52,126 nt of DNA from Salinispora vitiensis (GTDB lineage: Bacteria; Actinomycetota; Actinomycetes; Mycobacteriales; Micromonosporaceae). A model generated the notes under the pieces. It was not told the origin of the DNA. It ran no database searches and saw only the letters and a program-made list of their open reading frames with translations. Made by a program: the position numbers and the translations under genes. The stretch lies in assembly GCF_000378825.1 (NCBI RefSeq), contig NZ_KB900388.1:2933934-2986059 (forward strand), written 5' to 3'. Each line of letters starts with the position of its first letter. Position 1 is the first letter of the stretch. Shown one piece after another: positions 17,874 through 26,712 of the stretch.

Positions 17874-19973
17874 GTGTCAGCGGAGAGGGGGCCCGTGCCG
17901 ACCGAAAACCCGGACGAGCACATCCGGCGGGTCCGGCTTCCCGCCGACCCCCGAACGCCCGCCGCGGCGCGCGCGCTCGTCCGGTCGCTGCTCACCGAGG
18001 CGGACCTGGCGGAGCTGACCAACGAGGCGCTCCTGCTCACCACCGAACTCTCCACCAACGCGGTGGAGCACGCCCGCACCGAACTGGACCTTGAGGTCGT
18101 CGCCGACCGAGGAGGGCTCACCGTCACCGTCTCCGACTTCGCCCGCGGGCCGGTCGACGAGCTGACCGTCGGCGTTCGCAACGAGAGCAGCGACGTCGCC
18201 GACATCGCCGAACGGGGCCGGGGCCTGCTCCTGGTTGACCACTTCGCCAGCCGCTGGGGCACCACGTATCTGCCCGCCGGTAAGGGGGTCTGGTTCCGAC
18301 TCGACCGGTCCGGCTCCGTCGATCACCCCGGCCGGCTCCCGGGCACCGCCGGGCCGACCACGGCGGCGCCCGGTGACCAAGCCGCCAGCGAGGGCGGCTT
18401 CCCGCCGAGCGCCGCGGCGATGAGCGAGCTGATGCAGACCGCGCCCGACCCGTACGCGGAGGACTCCCTGCCGGAGTTCGCGACCAGCCTGCTGGCCCGG
18501 GTGGCCGAGATGGTCGGCGCGGCCGGCGGCCTGGTCCGGCTGGACCGGGGCGACGGGCAGGGACCGCAGCTACTGGCCCGCTACGGCCGGCAGCCCCGGG
18601 CCGACAACGATCTGGTCCGGGTGCCGCTGACCGTGCACCGGCCGTACGTCGGCGAGTTGGAGCTGGACGCGGCACCGTCCGCGTACGCCCAACCGCTGGC
18701 GGTGTTGATGGCCGAGCGGCTCTCGCTGCACCTGGAGAACGACCGACTACACCGGGCCGACCTGCGCCGGCAGGCCTGGCTGACCTTCCTCGCCGAGGCG
18801 AGTGAGCTGCTCGCCCAGTCGCTCGACGTCGAGTTGACCATGGCGCTCGTCCCGCAGCTCGTGGTGCCCCGCCTGGGGCAGTGGTGCGCGGTACACACCA
18901 GCGACGAGTGGGGGCGGCTGCGCCTGGCGGCGGCCAGCCACGCGGACGAGTCGATGCTGCCCCAGCTGCACGCCGTACTGGCGGAGACCGGGCCGGACTC
19001 GGTCCAGTCCCGGCTGCGGGAGGCCTCCCGCAAGGGCACCCAGCTCCCGCTCGGCGCACCGACCGAGGGCTTCGCCGTCCCGCTGATCGCCCGCGGCCAG
19101 CGGCTCGGCACCCTCGCTGTTGGCCGGCACCAGCGGCACCGGCACGACCCGGACGAGGTCGCCGTACTGGAGGATGTGGCCCGGCGGGCGGCGCTGGCGA
19201 TCGAGAACGCGCGCATCCACGCCGAGCGCCGCCGGGTCGCCCAGGCACTCCAGCAGTCGCTGCTGCCGCCCGTGCTGCCGGTGGTGTCGGGGATCGGCTT
19301 CGCCGCGGAGTACGTACCGACCGGGGACGACGCGGACGTCGGCGGCGACTTCTACGACGTACTGCCGCTGCCGGACGGGCGGTGGCTGGTGGTGATCGGT
19401 GACGTCTCCGGCAAGGGAGTACAGGCGGCCGCCCTCACCGGCCTGGTCCGGGACGTCATCCGGACGCTGATCGGGGACGGCAAGCCGCTGTCGGAGACGC
19501 TGATCCGGCTCAACGAGACGCTGGTCGAGCGGGGCGGCGGGCGCTACTGCACCCTGGCCCTGGCCGCGGTCGGACCGGGTGCGGGTAACCAGCTGGAGGC
19601 GGGTAACCAGCTGGAGGTCAGCCTGCACCTCGCCGGGCACGACCGGCCGGTGCTGCTGACGGCCGCCGGTGCGGCCCGGTTCGTCGGCACCGGCGGCACC
19701 GCGCTCGGGCTACTCGACTCGATCTCCTCGCCGGCCACCGAGCTCACCCTGGAGCCCGGCGAGGCACTGATCTTCTACACCGACGGGGTCACCGAGCGGC
19801 GGCGCGGGCGGGAACTCTTCGGGGTGGACCGGCTCCGGGAGGCGACGGCGCCGCTCGCCGGCTACTCGGCGGACGTGGTGGCGGCACGGCTGCGCTCGAC
19901 CGCGCTCGGGTTCTCCACCGAGACGCCCCGGGACGACATCGCGATCCTGGTCCTGCGCAACGACGCCAGCTAG
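17874..19973 (+). CDS. RsbW-like ATPase / GAF / SpoIIE-type PP2C phosphatase fusion
   Basis: The N-terminal ATPase domain of the anti-sigma kinase type (~residues 20-150) has N box ELSTNAVEHA and the G motif RGRGLLLVDHFASRWG. A linker and GAF-like region follow (~200-460), ending in VARRAALAIENARIHAERR. The C-terminal SpoIIE/PP2C domain (~480-695) has DADVGGDFYDV, GDVSGKGVQAA and FYTDGVTERR. Combining kinase-like and phosphatase modules suggests reversible control of STAS proteins such as the one at 13,820. GTG 17874 was chosen because GGAGG lies at 17,861-17,865; GTG 17895, with its own GAGAGGGG, is an alternative. The frame is open further upstream to 17,748. Confidence 0.92.
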   Translation: MSAERGPVPTENPDEHIRRVRLPADPRTPAAARALVRSLLTEADLAELTNEALLLTTELSTNAVEHARTELDLEVVADRGGLTVTVSDFARGPVDELTVGVRNESSDVADIAERGRGLLLVDHFASRWGTTYLPAGKGVWFRLDRSGSVDHPGRLPGTAGPTTAAPGDQAASEGGFPPSAAAMSELMQTAPDPYAEDSLPEFATSLLARVAEMVGAAGGLVRLDRGDGQGPQLLARYGRQPRADNDLVRVPLTVHRPYVGELELDAAPSAYAQPLAVLMAERLSLHLENDRLHRADLRRQAWLTFLAEASELLAQSLDVELTMALVPQLVVPRLGQWCAVHTSDEWGRLRLAAASHADESMLPQLHAVLAETGPDSVQSRLREASRKGTQLPLGAPTEGFAVPLIARGQRLGTLAVGRHQRHRHDPDEVAVLEDVARRAALAIENARIHAERRRVAQALQQSLLPPVLPVVSGIGFAAEYVPTGDDADVGGDFYDVLPLPDGRWLVVIGDVSGKGVQAAALTGLVRDVIRTLIGDGKPLSETLIRLNETLVERGGGRYCTLALAAVGPGAGNQLEAGNQLEVSLHLAGHDRPVLLTAAGAARFVGTGGTALGLLDSISSPATELTLEPGEALIFYTDGVTERRRGRELFGVDRLREATAPLAGYSADVVAARLRSTALGFSTETPRDDIAILVLRNDAS

Positions 19974-20027
19974 CCGCGGCGCGTGAGCAGGCCGGTGGCG
20001 GGGCGGCCCGGCCGGTAACGTAACGCC

Positions 20028-22130
20028 GTGACCACCGAGACCCCAGCGCCCGTCGCCAAGCGGATGCCGACCGAGCGAACCCACCACGGCGATACCGTCA
20101 CTGACGAGTACGCCTGGCTCGCCGACAAGGACGATCCCGCCACGATCGCCCACCTCACCACCGAGAACGCCTACACCGAGGCCCGGACCGCCCACCTCGC
20201 GGACCTGCGCGAGCAGCTGTTCGAGGAGATCCGCCAGCGGACCCAGGAGACCGACCTGTCGGTGCCCACCCGCAAGGGCGGCCACTGGTACTACACCCGC
20301 ACGGTCGAGGGGCAGCAGTACGGGGTGCACTGCCGCCGGGTCGTCCACCCCGGCGAAACCGACCCGCCGGTCAGCGGCGACGGTGCCCCCCTGGCCGACG
20401 AGCAGGTGCTGCTCGACGGCAACCTGCTCGCCGCGGGGCACGACTTCTTCGCGCTCGGGGCCTTCGACGTGAGCCCGGACGGACGTTGGCTGGCGTACTC
20501 GACCGACTTCTCCGGCGACGAGCGGTACACGCTCCGGGTCAAGGACCTCAGCACCGGGGAACTGCTGCCCGACGAGGTGCCCGGCACGTTCTACGGTACG
20601 GCCTGGTCCGCCGACGCCTCGGTGCTCTTCTACGTCACCGTGGACGACGCATGGCGGCCGAACCGGGTCTGGCGGCACACGCTGGGCACCCCGGCCAGCG
20701 AGGACGTGGTGGTCTACCAGGAGGACGACGAGCGGTTCTGGGTCGGTGTCGAGCTGACCCGCTCGGAGAAGTTCCTCCTCATTGACATCCACAGCAAGGT
20801 GACCAGCGAGATCCTGGTCATCCCCGCTGGCAATCCGACCGGCGCCCCGGTCCCGGTGGCCCCCCGCCGCCAGGGCGTGGAGTACACGGTCGAGCACCAC
20901 GGCCACCGGTTCCTGATCCTGCACAACGACGGCGCCGAGGACTTCGCCCTCGCGTACACCTCGGCCGACGCCCCCGGCGACTGGGTGCCGCTCATCGAGC
21001 ACTCCCCCGGCACCCGCCTGGAGGCGGTCGACGCGTTCGAGAACCACCTGGTGGTCACGTTGCGCGCCAACGGGCTGACCGGGCTGCGGGTGCTACCGAT
21101 CGGGGGCGGCGACCCGCACGACATCGACTTCCCCGAACCGCTGTACAGCGTCGGCCTGGACAGCAACCCGGAGTACCGCACCGGTCAGCTCCGGCTCCGC
21201 TACACCTCACTGGTCACCCCGGACTCGGTATACGACTACGACCTGACCACCCGCCGGATGATTCAGCGCCGACAGCGGCCGGTGCTGCCCGGGCCGGACG
21301 GCCGCCCGTACGACCCGGCGGGCTACGAGCAGCACCGGGACTGGGCGATCGCCGACGACGGCACCCGGGTGCCGATCTCGTTGGTCTGCCGGGCCGGCAC
21401 CCCGCGCGACGGCTCCGCGCCGTGCGTCATCTACGGCTACGGCTCCTACGAGGCGAGCATGGACCCCTGGTTCTCGGTCGCCCGGCTCTCCCTGCTGGAC
21501 CGGGGCGTCGTCTTCGCCGTGGCGCACATCCGCGGCGGCGGCGAGCTGGGCCGGCGCTGGTACGACCAGGGCAAGATGCTGGCCAAGAAGAACACCTTCA
21601 CCGACTTCGTGGCCTGTGCGCGGCATCTGGTCAAGGCCGGCTGGACCGCGACCGACCGGCTGGTCGCCCGGGGCGCCTCCGCCGGCGGGCTGCTGATGGG
21701 CGCGGTGACCAACCTCGCCCCGGACGCGTTCACCGGGATCGTCGCGCAGGTTCCCTTCGTTGACGCGCTGAGCTCGATCCTCGACCCGTCGCTGCCGTTG
21801 ACCGTCACCGAGTGGGAGGAGTGGGGCAACCCGCTGGACGACCCCGAGGTGTACGCGTACATGAAGTCGTACACGCCGTACGAGAACGTGCGGGCCGTGG
21901 ACTATCCCGCGATCCTCGCGGTGACCAGCCTCAACGACACCCGGGTGCTCTACCACGAGCCGGCGAAGTGGATCGCGCGGCTGCGGGCCACCGCGCCGCG
22001 GGGTGACTACCTGCTCAAGACCGAGATGGGCGCCGGGCACGGCGGGCCGAGCGGTCGGTACGACGCCTGGCGGGAGGAGGCGTTCATCAACGCCTGGCTG
22101 CTCGACCAGCTCGGCCGCGCCGGGAGCTAG
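20028..22130 (+). CDS. Oligopeptidase B-like prolyl oligopeptidase (peptidase family S9A)
   Basis: The 700-residue protein has an N-terminal beta-propeller (~residues 70-420) and a C-terminal alpha/beta hydrolase. The triad is readable: S551 in RGASAGGLLMG, D637 in SLNDTRVLYHEP, H671 in GAGHGGPSGRY. The spacing fits oligopeptidase B. The FTDFVACARHL and HIRGGGELGRRWYDQGK segments are also OpB-like, pointing to cleavage of short peptides after basic residues. No signal peptide is visible, so it is probably cytosolic. GTG 20028 is the start. Its TAG stop and that of the convergent gene are the two strands of one CTAG. Confidence 0.94.
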   Translation: MTTETPAPVAKRMPTERTHHGDTVTDEYAWLADKDDPATIAHLTTENAYTEARTAHLADLREQLFEEIRQRTQETDLSVPTRKGGHWYYTRTVEGQQYGVHCRRVVHPGETDPPVSGDGAPLADEQVLLDGNLLAAGHDFFALGAFDVSPDGRWLAYSTDFSGDERYTLRVKDLSTGELLPDEVPGTFYGTAWSADASVLFYVTVDDAWRPNRVWRHTLGTPASEDVVVYQEDDERFWVGVELTRSEKFLLIDIHSKVTSEILVIPAGNPTGAPVPVAPRRQGVEYTVEHHGHRFLILHNDGAEDFALAYTSADAPGDWVPLIEHSPGTRLEAVDAFENHLVVTLRANGLTGLRVLPIGGGDPHDIDFPEPLYSVGLDSNPEYRTGQLRLRYTSLVTPDSVYDYDLTTRRMIQRRQRPVLPGPDGRPYDPAGYEQHRDWAIADDGTRVPISLVCRAGTPRDGSAPCVIYGYGSYEASMDPWFSVARLSLLDRGVVFAVAHIRGGGELGRRWYDQGKMLAKKNTFTDFVACARHLVKAGWTATDRLVARGASAGGLLMGAVTNLAPDAFTGIVAQVPFVDALSSILDPSLPLTVTEWEEWGNPLDDPEVYAYMKSYTPYENVRAVDYPAILAVTSLNDTRVLYHEPAKWIARLRATAPRGDYLLKTEMGAGHGGPSGRYDAWREEAFINAWLLDQLGRAGS

Positions 22131-23071
22131 TCGGCGAGCGCCGCGGCCAGCACGGCCGGCTCCACGTTGCCGCCGGTCACCACGGCAGCCGTACGCCCGG
22201 TGGGTAGCTCGGCGCGGCGGAACAACCGGGCGGCGACCGCCACCGCGGCGCTCGGCTCCACGACGAGCCGGGCGTCGCGGACCAGCCGGCTCAGCGCCGC
22301 CCGAATCTCGTCCTCGGTGACGGTCACGATCCCGTCCAGCCGCGCCAGCAGGTGCGCGAGGGTCAGCTCGGACGGCGGCAGGCGCAGCCCGTCGGCGCAG
22401 GTCCGGTAGGTGCGTTCCTCGCCCCACGACACCACCGACCCGGCCGCCAGCGAGTCCCGGGTGTCGGCGGCCAACTCCGGCTCCACGCCGATGACCGTCG
22501 CCGTCGGCCGTAGCGCCCGGACCGCGGTCGCGACGCCGGACGACAACCCGCCCCCGCCGACCGGCACCAGCACCACATCGACATCGGGCAGATCCGCCAC
22601 GATCTCCAAACCGATCGTGCCCTGGCCAGCGATGATCCGCCGGTCGTCGAAGGGCGGCACCAGCACCGCGCCGGTCTCCGTCGCGATCTGCTGCGCCGCG
22701 GCTCCACGGCGCGGCGGTGGCACGGTCACCACCTCGACGCCGTACGCCCGGATCCGGTCGACCTTGGCCGCCGGCGCCCCCTCGGGTACGACGACCCGGC
22801 ACGGCACACCGGCGGCGGTCGCCGCGTGCGCCAGCGCCAGGCCGTGGTTGCCCGAGGAGTGGGTGACCACGCCGGCCGACCGCTGCTCCGCGGTGAGCCG
22901 GGCCACCGCGTGGGTCGCGCCCCGCAGCTTGAAGGAGCCGACCGGCTGCAGGCTCTCCGCCTTGAGCCACAGCTCCGCATCCCACGGGGCCCGCATCAGC
23001 GGGGTACGAAGGACCTGGCCGGTGATATCGGCGGACGCACTCCAGATGTCGTCAACAGACACAAGCTCCAT
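22127..23071 (-). CDS. Threonine/serine dehydratase-family PLP enzyme
   Basis: This fold-type II PLP enzyme of 314 residues has the Schiff-base lysine at K48 in VGSFKLRGA, the substrate loop HSSGNHGLALAHAA and a phosphate-binding VPVGGGGLSSGVA. There is no C-terminal ACT domain, so it resembles catabolic threonine deaminase or serine racemase-type enzymes rather than feedback-regulated IlvA. A DNA-encoded reading frame extends upstream to 23221, but ATG 23071 (MELVSVDDI) starts right at the conserved region. Upstream is a divergent small membrane protein gene, 44 bp away. Confidence 0.9.
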   Translation of the reverse strand: MELVSVDDIWSASADITGQVLRTPLMRAPWDAELWLKAESLQPVGSFKLRGATHAVARLTAEQRSAGVVTHSSGNHGLALAHAATAAGVPCRVVVPEGAPAAKVDRIRAYGVEVVTVPPPRRGAAAQQIATETGAVLVPPFDDRRIIAGQGTIGLEIVADLPDVDVVLVPVGGGGLSSGVATAVRALRPTATVIGVEPELAADTRDSLAAGSVVSWGEERTYRTCADGLRLPPSELTLAHLLARLDGIVTVTEDEIRAALSRLVRDARLVVEPSAAVAVAARLFRRAELPTGRTAAVVTGGNVEPAVLAAALAD

Positions 23072-23115
23072 CACCTGATCCTGCCCGGTGCGGATCCCGC
23101 CTAGACTTCCGGGGC

Positions 23116-23316
23116 GTGAGCAGCGAACGTCCGGTCGCCAGCGGCGGGGAGGATCCGCCGACGGGCGACCGGCCCCGACCCAGCCTGCGCGTGATGGCCC
23201 GGGATCGGCGGGTCTGGGCAATCCTCGGTGTGGTCGCCGCCGGGCTGGTCTGCTGCTGCGCGTCGGCCGCCGGCACCCTGTTCGTCCTCGCCGCCGGCCT
23301 CTTCACCACCGGGTGA
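23116..23316 (+). CDS. Small single-pass membrane protein, unknown function
   Basis: The 66-residue protein has a charged, Pro-rich N-terminal third, then RDRRVWAILGVVAAG and one long hydrophobic helix (~residues 32-62) that includes an unusual CCC run. It probably sits with its N-terminus in the cytoplasm. It starts at GTG 23116. Codon use fits the neighbours and the gene lies in an otherwise unoccupied divergent gap. I do not recognise a family. Confidence 0.55.
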   Translation: MSSERPVASGGEDPPTGDRPRPSLRVMARDRRVWAILGVVAAGLVCCCASAAGTLFVLAAGLFTTG

Positions 23317-23411
23317 GCACAAGGCCGGCGGCGCGGGCCGGAATCAGCCTCCTGATCTGCGTAACAACCCCTGGTGGGTTACCGTTTTGCTGGTAGCAGG
23401 AGGTCCGGCGG

Positions 23412-23789
23412 ATGTCGTTGACGGTGCACATCCAACAGTGCGGCGAGGTCGCCGTCGTATCGGTCGTCGGCGAGCTGGACCTGGTGACCGCGCCGCGGTT
23501 GCAGGAGCACATCACCGACCTGTTGGACCGGGGCCGCAGCCGGCTGGTCTTCGACCTGACGCAGGTCTCGTTCTGCGACTCGACCGGGCTGGCCACCTTC
23601 ATCCACGCGAAGAACAGCTGCGACGAGGCGGGCGGCTGCGTCCGGCTCGCCGCCCCGCAGCGCGATGTGCTGCGCATCCTCGAGGTCTGCGGGCTCGTCG
23701 AGGTGCTGCGGACGTACCCGACGGTCGAGCAGGCCGTCAACCCCACCGCGTCGTCGGCCCCGGGGCGCTACCCCTCGTCCTCGATGTAG
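23412..23789 (+). CDS. STAS-domain anti-sigma factor antagonist (second copy)
   Basis: The 125-residue protein is a STAS domain with the phosphorylatable serine at S57 in VSFCDSTGLATFI. The N-terminal VVSVVGELDLVTAPRL is typical of SpoIIAA/RsbV-type antagonists. Start ATG 23412 follows a strong AGGAGG about 9 nt upstream. Its last 22 bp overlap the convergent MFS gene. No anti-sigma factor or sigma factor is adjacent, so its partner is elsewhere. The ~95 bp upstream contain an AACCC/GGGTT hairpin-like element near 23,365-23,378. Confidence 0.9.
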   Translation: MSLTVHIQQCGEVAVVSVVGELDLVTAPRLQEHITDLLDRGRSRLVFDLTQVSFCDSTGLATFIHAKNSCDEAGGCVRLAAPQRDVLRILEVCGLVEVLRTYPTVEQAVNPTASSAPGRYPSSSM

Positions 23790-25234
23790 CGCGGACGGGC
23801 GATGACCAGGCCCGCGCCGGTCTGCACCGCCAGCGCCAAGATCAGAAATCCGACCGGCACGACCCACCCACCGGTGGCCCCGTAGAGGACGCCGACGAGC
23901 AGCGGCCCCAGCGCCGCGATGAGGTAGCCGGTGCTCTGCGCGAACGCCGACAGCGCCACCGTCCCCTCCGCCGTACGCGCCCGCAGCCCGATGGTCGCGA
24001 GGACCAACGAGAAGGCGCCCTGCCCGACGGCCAGCAGGGCCATCCAGAGCAGCGCGCCGCGGTACGGCGCCAGGGCCAGCCCCAGGTAGGCCAGCGTTGA
24101 CGCAGCGGCCAACGACAGCACCAGCGGTCGCAGCGTCCGCAGCCGACCGGCCAGCGTCGGCATCAGGAGTGCGACCGGCACGCCCAGCGCGGTGACCCCG
24201 GCGAGCAGCAGGCCCGCCGTCGCCGGGCGGAACCCGGCGTCCCGGTACAGCTGCGCCAGCCAGCCCATGATCGCGTACCCGCTGAGGGACTGGGTGCCGA
24301 AGTACACGGCCATGGCCCAGCCGAGCCGGGTACGCGCCGGGCGTACCCGAACTCTGGTGGCGGTCTCGGTCGGCGTCGATCGCCGCGTAACGGAGCGGGC
24401 CCGGCGGGCCAACGGCACCCATGGGAGTACGGCCAGCGCGGCCAGCCCGGCCCAGACCCCGAGCCCGATCCGCCAGGAGCCGAAGGCCTGCGCGGTCGGC
24501 ACCGCCGCGGCGGCGGACACCGTCATGCCCGCGGTCATGGCCGTCGTGTACGCCCCGGTGGCCAGTCCGGTGCGGTGCGGGAAGTACTGCTTGACCAGCA
24601 GGGGTAGGAGGATGTTCGCCACCGCGACCCCGGCCAGTGCCAACGCGCTGGTGAGGACGAAGACCAGCGCGGAGTCGGTGGCCACCCGGAGCACCTGGCC
24701 AGCGGCGAGCACCGCCATCGCCACGACCAGCACCCGAGCCGGTGCGACCCGACGGACCAGCCACGGGGTGATCGCCCCGAGCCCGGCGAACGCGATCGTC
24801 GGCAGCGTGGTTACCACGCCGGCCATGGTTCCGGAGAGTCCGAGCCCGGTACGGACCTCGTCCAGCAGCGCACCGAGGCTGGTCACCGCGACCCGCAGGT
24901 TCGCACCGACCAGAATTATCCCGATGAGTACGAGTGCGGCTCGGCGCGCCACCTGGCGCTCTCCGACCGGAGCCGCGGCCGTGCCGTCCGGCGCGCTCTT
25001 CGTGGCCACGCCGCCCGGAACGCCCAGTCCCTCGGTGGTCACGTCGCCCGGAACGCCCAGTCCCTCGGTGGTCACGTCGCCCGACGCGCTCTTCGCGGCC
25101 ACGTCGCCGGGAACGCCGGCCCTCGCTGTGGCAGCGCCCGGCGGGCCAGGGCGGCCGGGCACCGCCGGAAAGTTGCTCTCGCGGGGCGGGCGCGGCCTCA
25201 TCCTGGTGGACGTCGCGGACGGTGGCGGGGTCAT
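23768..25234 (-). CDS. MFS transporter, CynX/NimT-like
   Basis: The 488-residue protein has twelve hydrophobic segments starting near residue 85 (AALVLIGIILVGANLRVAVTS). The NLR in helix 1 and the pattern LRVAVTSLGALL are typical of the CynX/NimT (cyanate or 2-nitroimidazole) branch. The first ~80 residues are an odd hydrophilic extension with 11-residue repeats. I chose ATG 25234 because it precedes the extension and lies 51 bp from the divergent GntR gene; the longer frame to 25477 runs into gntR. A later start nearer helix 1 is possible. The neighbouring FadR-type regulator probably controls it. Confidence 0.86.
   Translation of the reverse strand: MTPPPSATSTRMRPRPPRESNFPAVPGRPGPPGAATARAGVPGDVAAKSASGDVTTEGLGVPGDVTTEGLGVPGGVATKSAPDGTAAAPVGERQVARRAALVLIGIILVGANLRVAVTSLGALLDEVRTGLGLSGTMAGVVTTLPTIAFAGLGAITPWLVRRVAPARVLVVAMAVLAAGQVLRVATDSALVFVLTSALALAGVAVANILLPLLVKQYFPHRTGLATGAYTTAMTAGMTVSAAAAVPTAQAFGSWRIGLGVWAGLAALAVLPWVPLARRARSVTRRSTPTETATRVRVRPARTRLGWAMAVYFGTQSLSGYAIMGWLAQLYRDAGFRPATAGLLLAGVTALGVPVALLMPTLAGRLRTLRPLVLSLAAASTLAYLGLALAPYRGALLWMALLAVGQGAFSLVLATIGLRARTAEGTVALSAFAQSTGYLIAALGPLLVGVLYGATGGWVVPVGFLILALAVQTGAGLVIARPRYIEDEG
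25012..25077. repeat. Two perfect 33-bp tandem repeats in the MFS N-terminal extension
   Basis: Two identical 33-bp copies (25012-25044, 25045-25077) lie in frame and encode 11 residues each (GLGVPGDVTTE-like, minus strand). Degenerate further copies flank them, so the extension grew by in-frame duplication. Confidence 0.8.
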
Positions 25235-25284
25235 GCCCCCGAACCTACAATCATGGGATGAATTTTCGGCAGGAGATGTAACCA

Positions 25285-25968
25285 GTGACACCCGAGGTCG
25301 AAGCCACCGCCGTCCCACCGCGGGGCCAACGGGTCCAGGAGACAATCGCCCAGCTCCGCGACCGGATCCTCGGCGGCGAGTGGCCGGTGGGCAGCCGAAT
25401 CCCGACCGAGCCGCAACTCGTCTCGGCCCTCGGTGTGGGGCGCAACACCGTTCGCGAGGCGGTCCGCGCCCTGGCACACGCGGGGGTGCTGGAGATCCGG
25501 CAAGGCTCCGGCACCTACGTGGTGTCGGTTGATGAACTGGCCCCGGTGGTGGCCCGCCGACTCACCGACGACCGGATGACCGAGGTGGTCGAGGTTCGGC
25601 GCGCCCTCGAGGTGGAGGCCGCCCGACTCGCCGCGCTACGGCGCACCGCCGAGGATCTGGCGGCGCTCGCCGACGCGCTCGCCGCCCGAGAGTCCGCGTG
25701 GCGCGGCGGACGGGTCGACGAGTTCGTGGCGGCCGACGCCATGCTGCACACCATTGTTGTCGCGGCGGCACACAACGACATCCTCGCTGAGTTGCACGCC
25801 TCCATCGGCATCGCGATGCAAAGCACGGTCGCCGCGACGGTGGGCGAGACCCTGACACCCGACCGCTACGTGGACCACTCCCGGCTGGTCGACGCCATCC
25901 GGGCCGGTGATCCGGAGTGGGCGGCGATCGAAGCGGGCGCCTACCTGACGGCACCACCGCCGACCTAG
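25285..25968 (+). CDS. GntR-family (FadR/FCD subfamily) transcriptional regulator
   Basis: The 227-residue protein has an N-terminal GntR winged HTH (~residues 18-80: RIPTEPQLVSALGVGRNTVR, then EIRQGSGTYV) and a C-terminal all-helical FCD domain (~95-215). Conserved metal/ligand positions appear in EVRRALEVEAA and DAMLHTIVVAAAHN. It starts at GTG 25285 behind GGCAGGAG. It is divergent from the MFS gene with about 50 bp between start codons, the usual layout for a local repressor and its target transporter. No clear palindromic operator is visible in that gap. Confidence 0.9.
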   Translation: MTPEVEATAVPPRGQRVQETIAQLRDRILGGEWPVGSRIPTEPQLVSALGVGRNTVREAVRALAHAGVLEIRQGSGTYVVSVDELAPVVARRLTDDRMTEVVEVRRALEVEAARLAALRRTAEDLAALADALAARESAWRGGRVDEFVAADAMLHTIVVAAAHNDILAELHASIGIAMQSTVAATVGETLTPDRYVDHSRLVDAIRAGDPEWAAIEAGAYLTAPPPT

Positions 25969-25989
25969 TCACCCCGAAAGCACACCGGC

Positions 25990-26010
25990 ACCCGTGGAAA
26001 TCCCACGGGT
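25990..26010 (+). terminator. Hairpin after the GntR gene
   Basis: ACCCGTGG and CCACGGGT form an 8-bp perfect stem with a 5-nt loop just 20 bp after the gntR stop. There is no T run, so it is an intrinsic-terminator candidate of the high-GC type. Confidence 0.45.
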
Positions 26011-26021
26011 ACCGACATCAT

Positions 26022-26037
26022 TCGTACACCTGTTCGA
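26022..26037 (+). promoter_or_regulatory. SOS-box-like LexA site
   Basis: TCGTACACCTGTTCGA matches the Gram-positive/actinobacterial LexA consensus TCGAAC-N4-GTTCGA at 11 of 12 defined positions (one change in the left half). It ends 13 bp before the ATG of the following small gene, a position that would block transcription. Confidence 0.55.
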
Positions 26038-26050
26038 TACAGTCCTGGTC

Positions 26051-26296
26051 ATGGAGCAACGAAAGCACTGGTGGAACGGGAAATGGGGGCGCCTGGCCCG
26101 ACGCGACGTCTTCCTCCGCGTCAACGCCGACCGGTGGCACGTCGAACAACGCGCCGGCGGCTCGGAGGGGGTCTCCCAGTTCTACGAGTACGGCAGCATC
26201 GAGGAGGCCGAAGAGACGGTCCGGGCACTACTCCGCGGTACCGACACGTGGCGTGAGCTCTCCCCCCGCCCTCCGGGCGGCTGGGGCGGTGTTTAA
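26051..26296 (+). CDS. Small protein of unknown function behind an SOS-box-like site
   Basis: The 81-residue protein is basic and aromatic at its N-terminus (MEQRKHWWNGKWGRLARRD). It then reads as a compact alpha/beta domain (DVFLRVNADRWHVEQRAGG, SQFYEYGSIEEAEETVRALL), so it is likely a folded cytosolic protein without membrane segments. I do not recognise a family. ATG 26051 was preferred over an earlier in-frame start at 25994, because the latter would overlap the upstream hairpin and the LexA-like site. If that site works, the gene is DNA-damage inducible. Confidence 0.72.
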   Translation: MEQRKHWWNGKWGRLARRDVFLRVNADRWHVEQRAGGSEGVSQFYEYGSIEEAEETVRALLRGTDTWRELSPRPPGGWGGV

Positions 26297-26325
26297 CGCA
26301 CAGAACGGCCGGGAACGGCGCCAGC

Positions 26326-26682
26326 ATGAACGAGCAACGTGTCCTCTCCCGGGTCACCACCGGGATGCGGGTGGTGGACGTCGCCGGTAGCGAGATCGGC
26401 ACCGTGGACCTAGTCCAGCGAGACGACCCGAACGCGGTGACCGTGCAGACACCGGCCACCGACCCGGGCAGCAGCCTGAACGAGTTGATCGAGGCCACCG
26501 CGGTGGAGGAGCCGGACGTACCGGCCGACCTGGCGGCCCGGTTGCGCCACTCGGGCTACCTGAAGGTCTCCACCGACCGGGTCCGTACCGGGGCGGTCTA
26601 CGTGCCCGCCGACCAGATCGCCGCGGTCACCGACGCGGTCCGCCTGGACGTCCCGCTGGCGGAGTTGCCCGCCGAGGAGTGA
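26326..26682 (+). CDS. PRC-barrel-like (DUF2171-type) protein
   Basis: The 118-residue protein begins RVTTGMRVVDVAGSEIGTVDLVQRDD, a beta-barrel pattern seen in PRC-barrel/DUF2171 proteins. A helical middle follows and then a second beta segment (GYLKVSTDRVRTGAVYVPADQI). Such proteins are thought to be small-molecule or RNA/protein-binding stress proteins, but no specific function can be given. It starts at ATG 26326, 29 bp after the previous gene, so it could share its transcript. Confidence 0.75.
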   Translation: MNEQRVLSRVTTGMRVVDVAGSEIGTVDLVQRDDPNAVTVQTPATDPGSSLNELIEATAVEEPDVPADLAARLRHSGYLKVSTDRVRTGAVYVPADQIAAVTDAVRLDVPLAELPAEE

Positions 26683-26712
26683 CCCCGCCGACCGAGACTT
26701 TCCCAACCCCGC

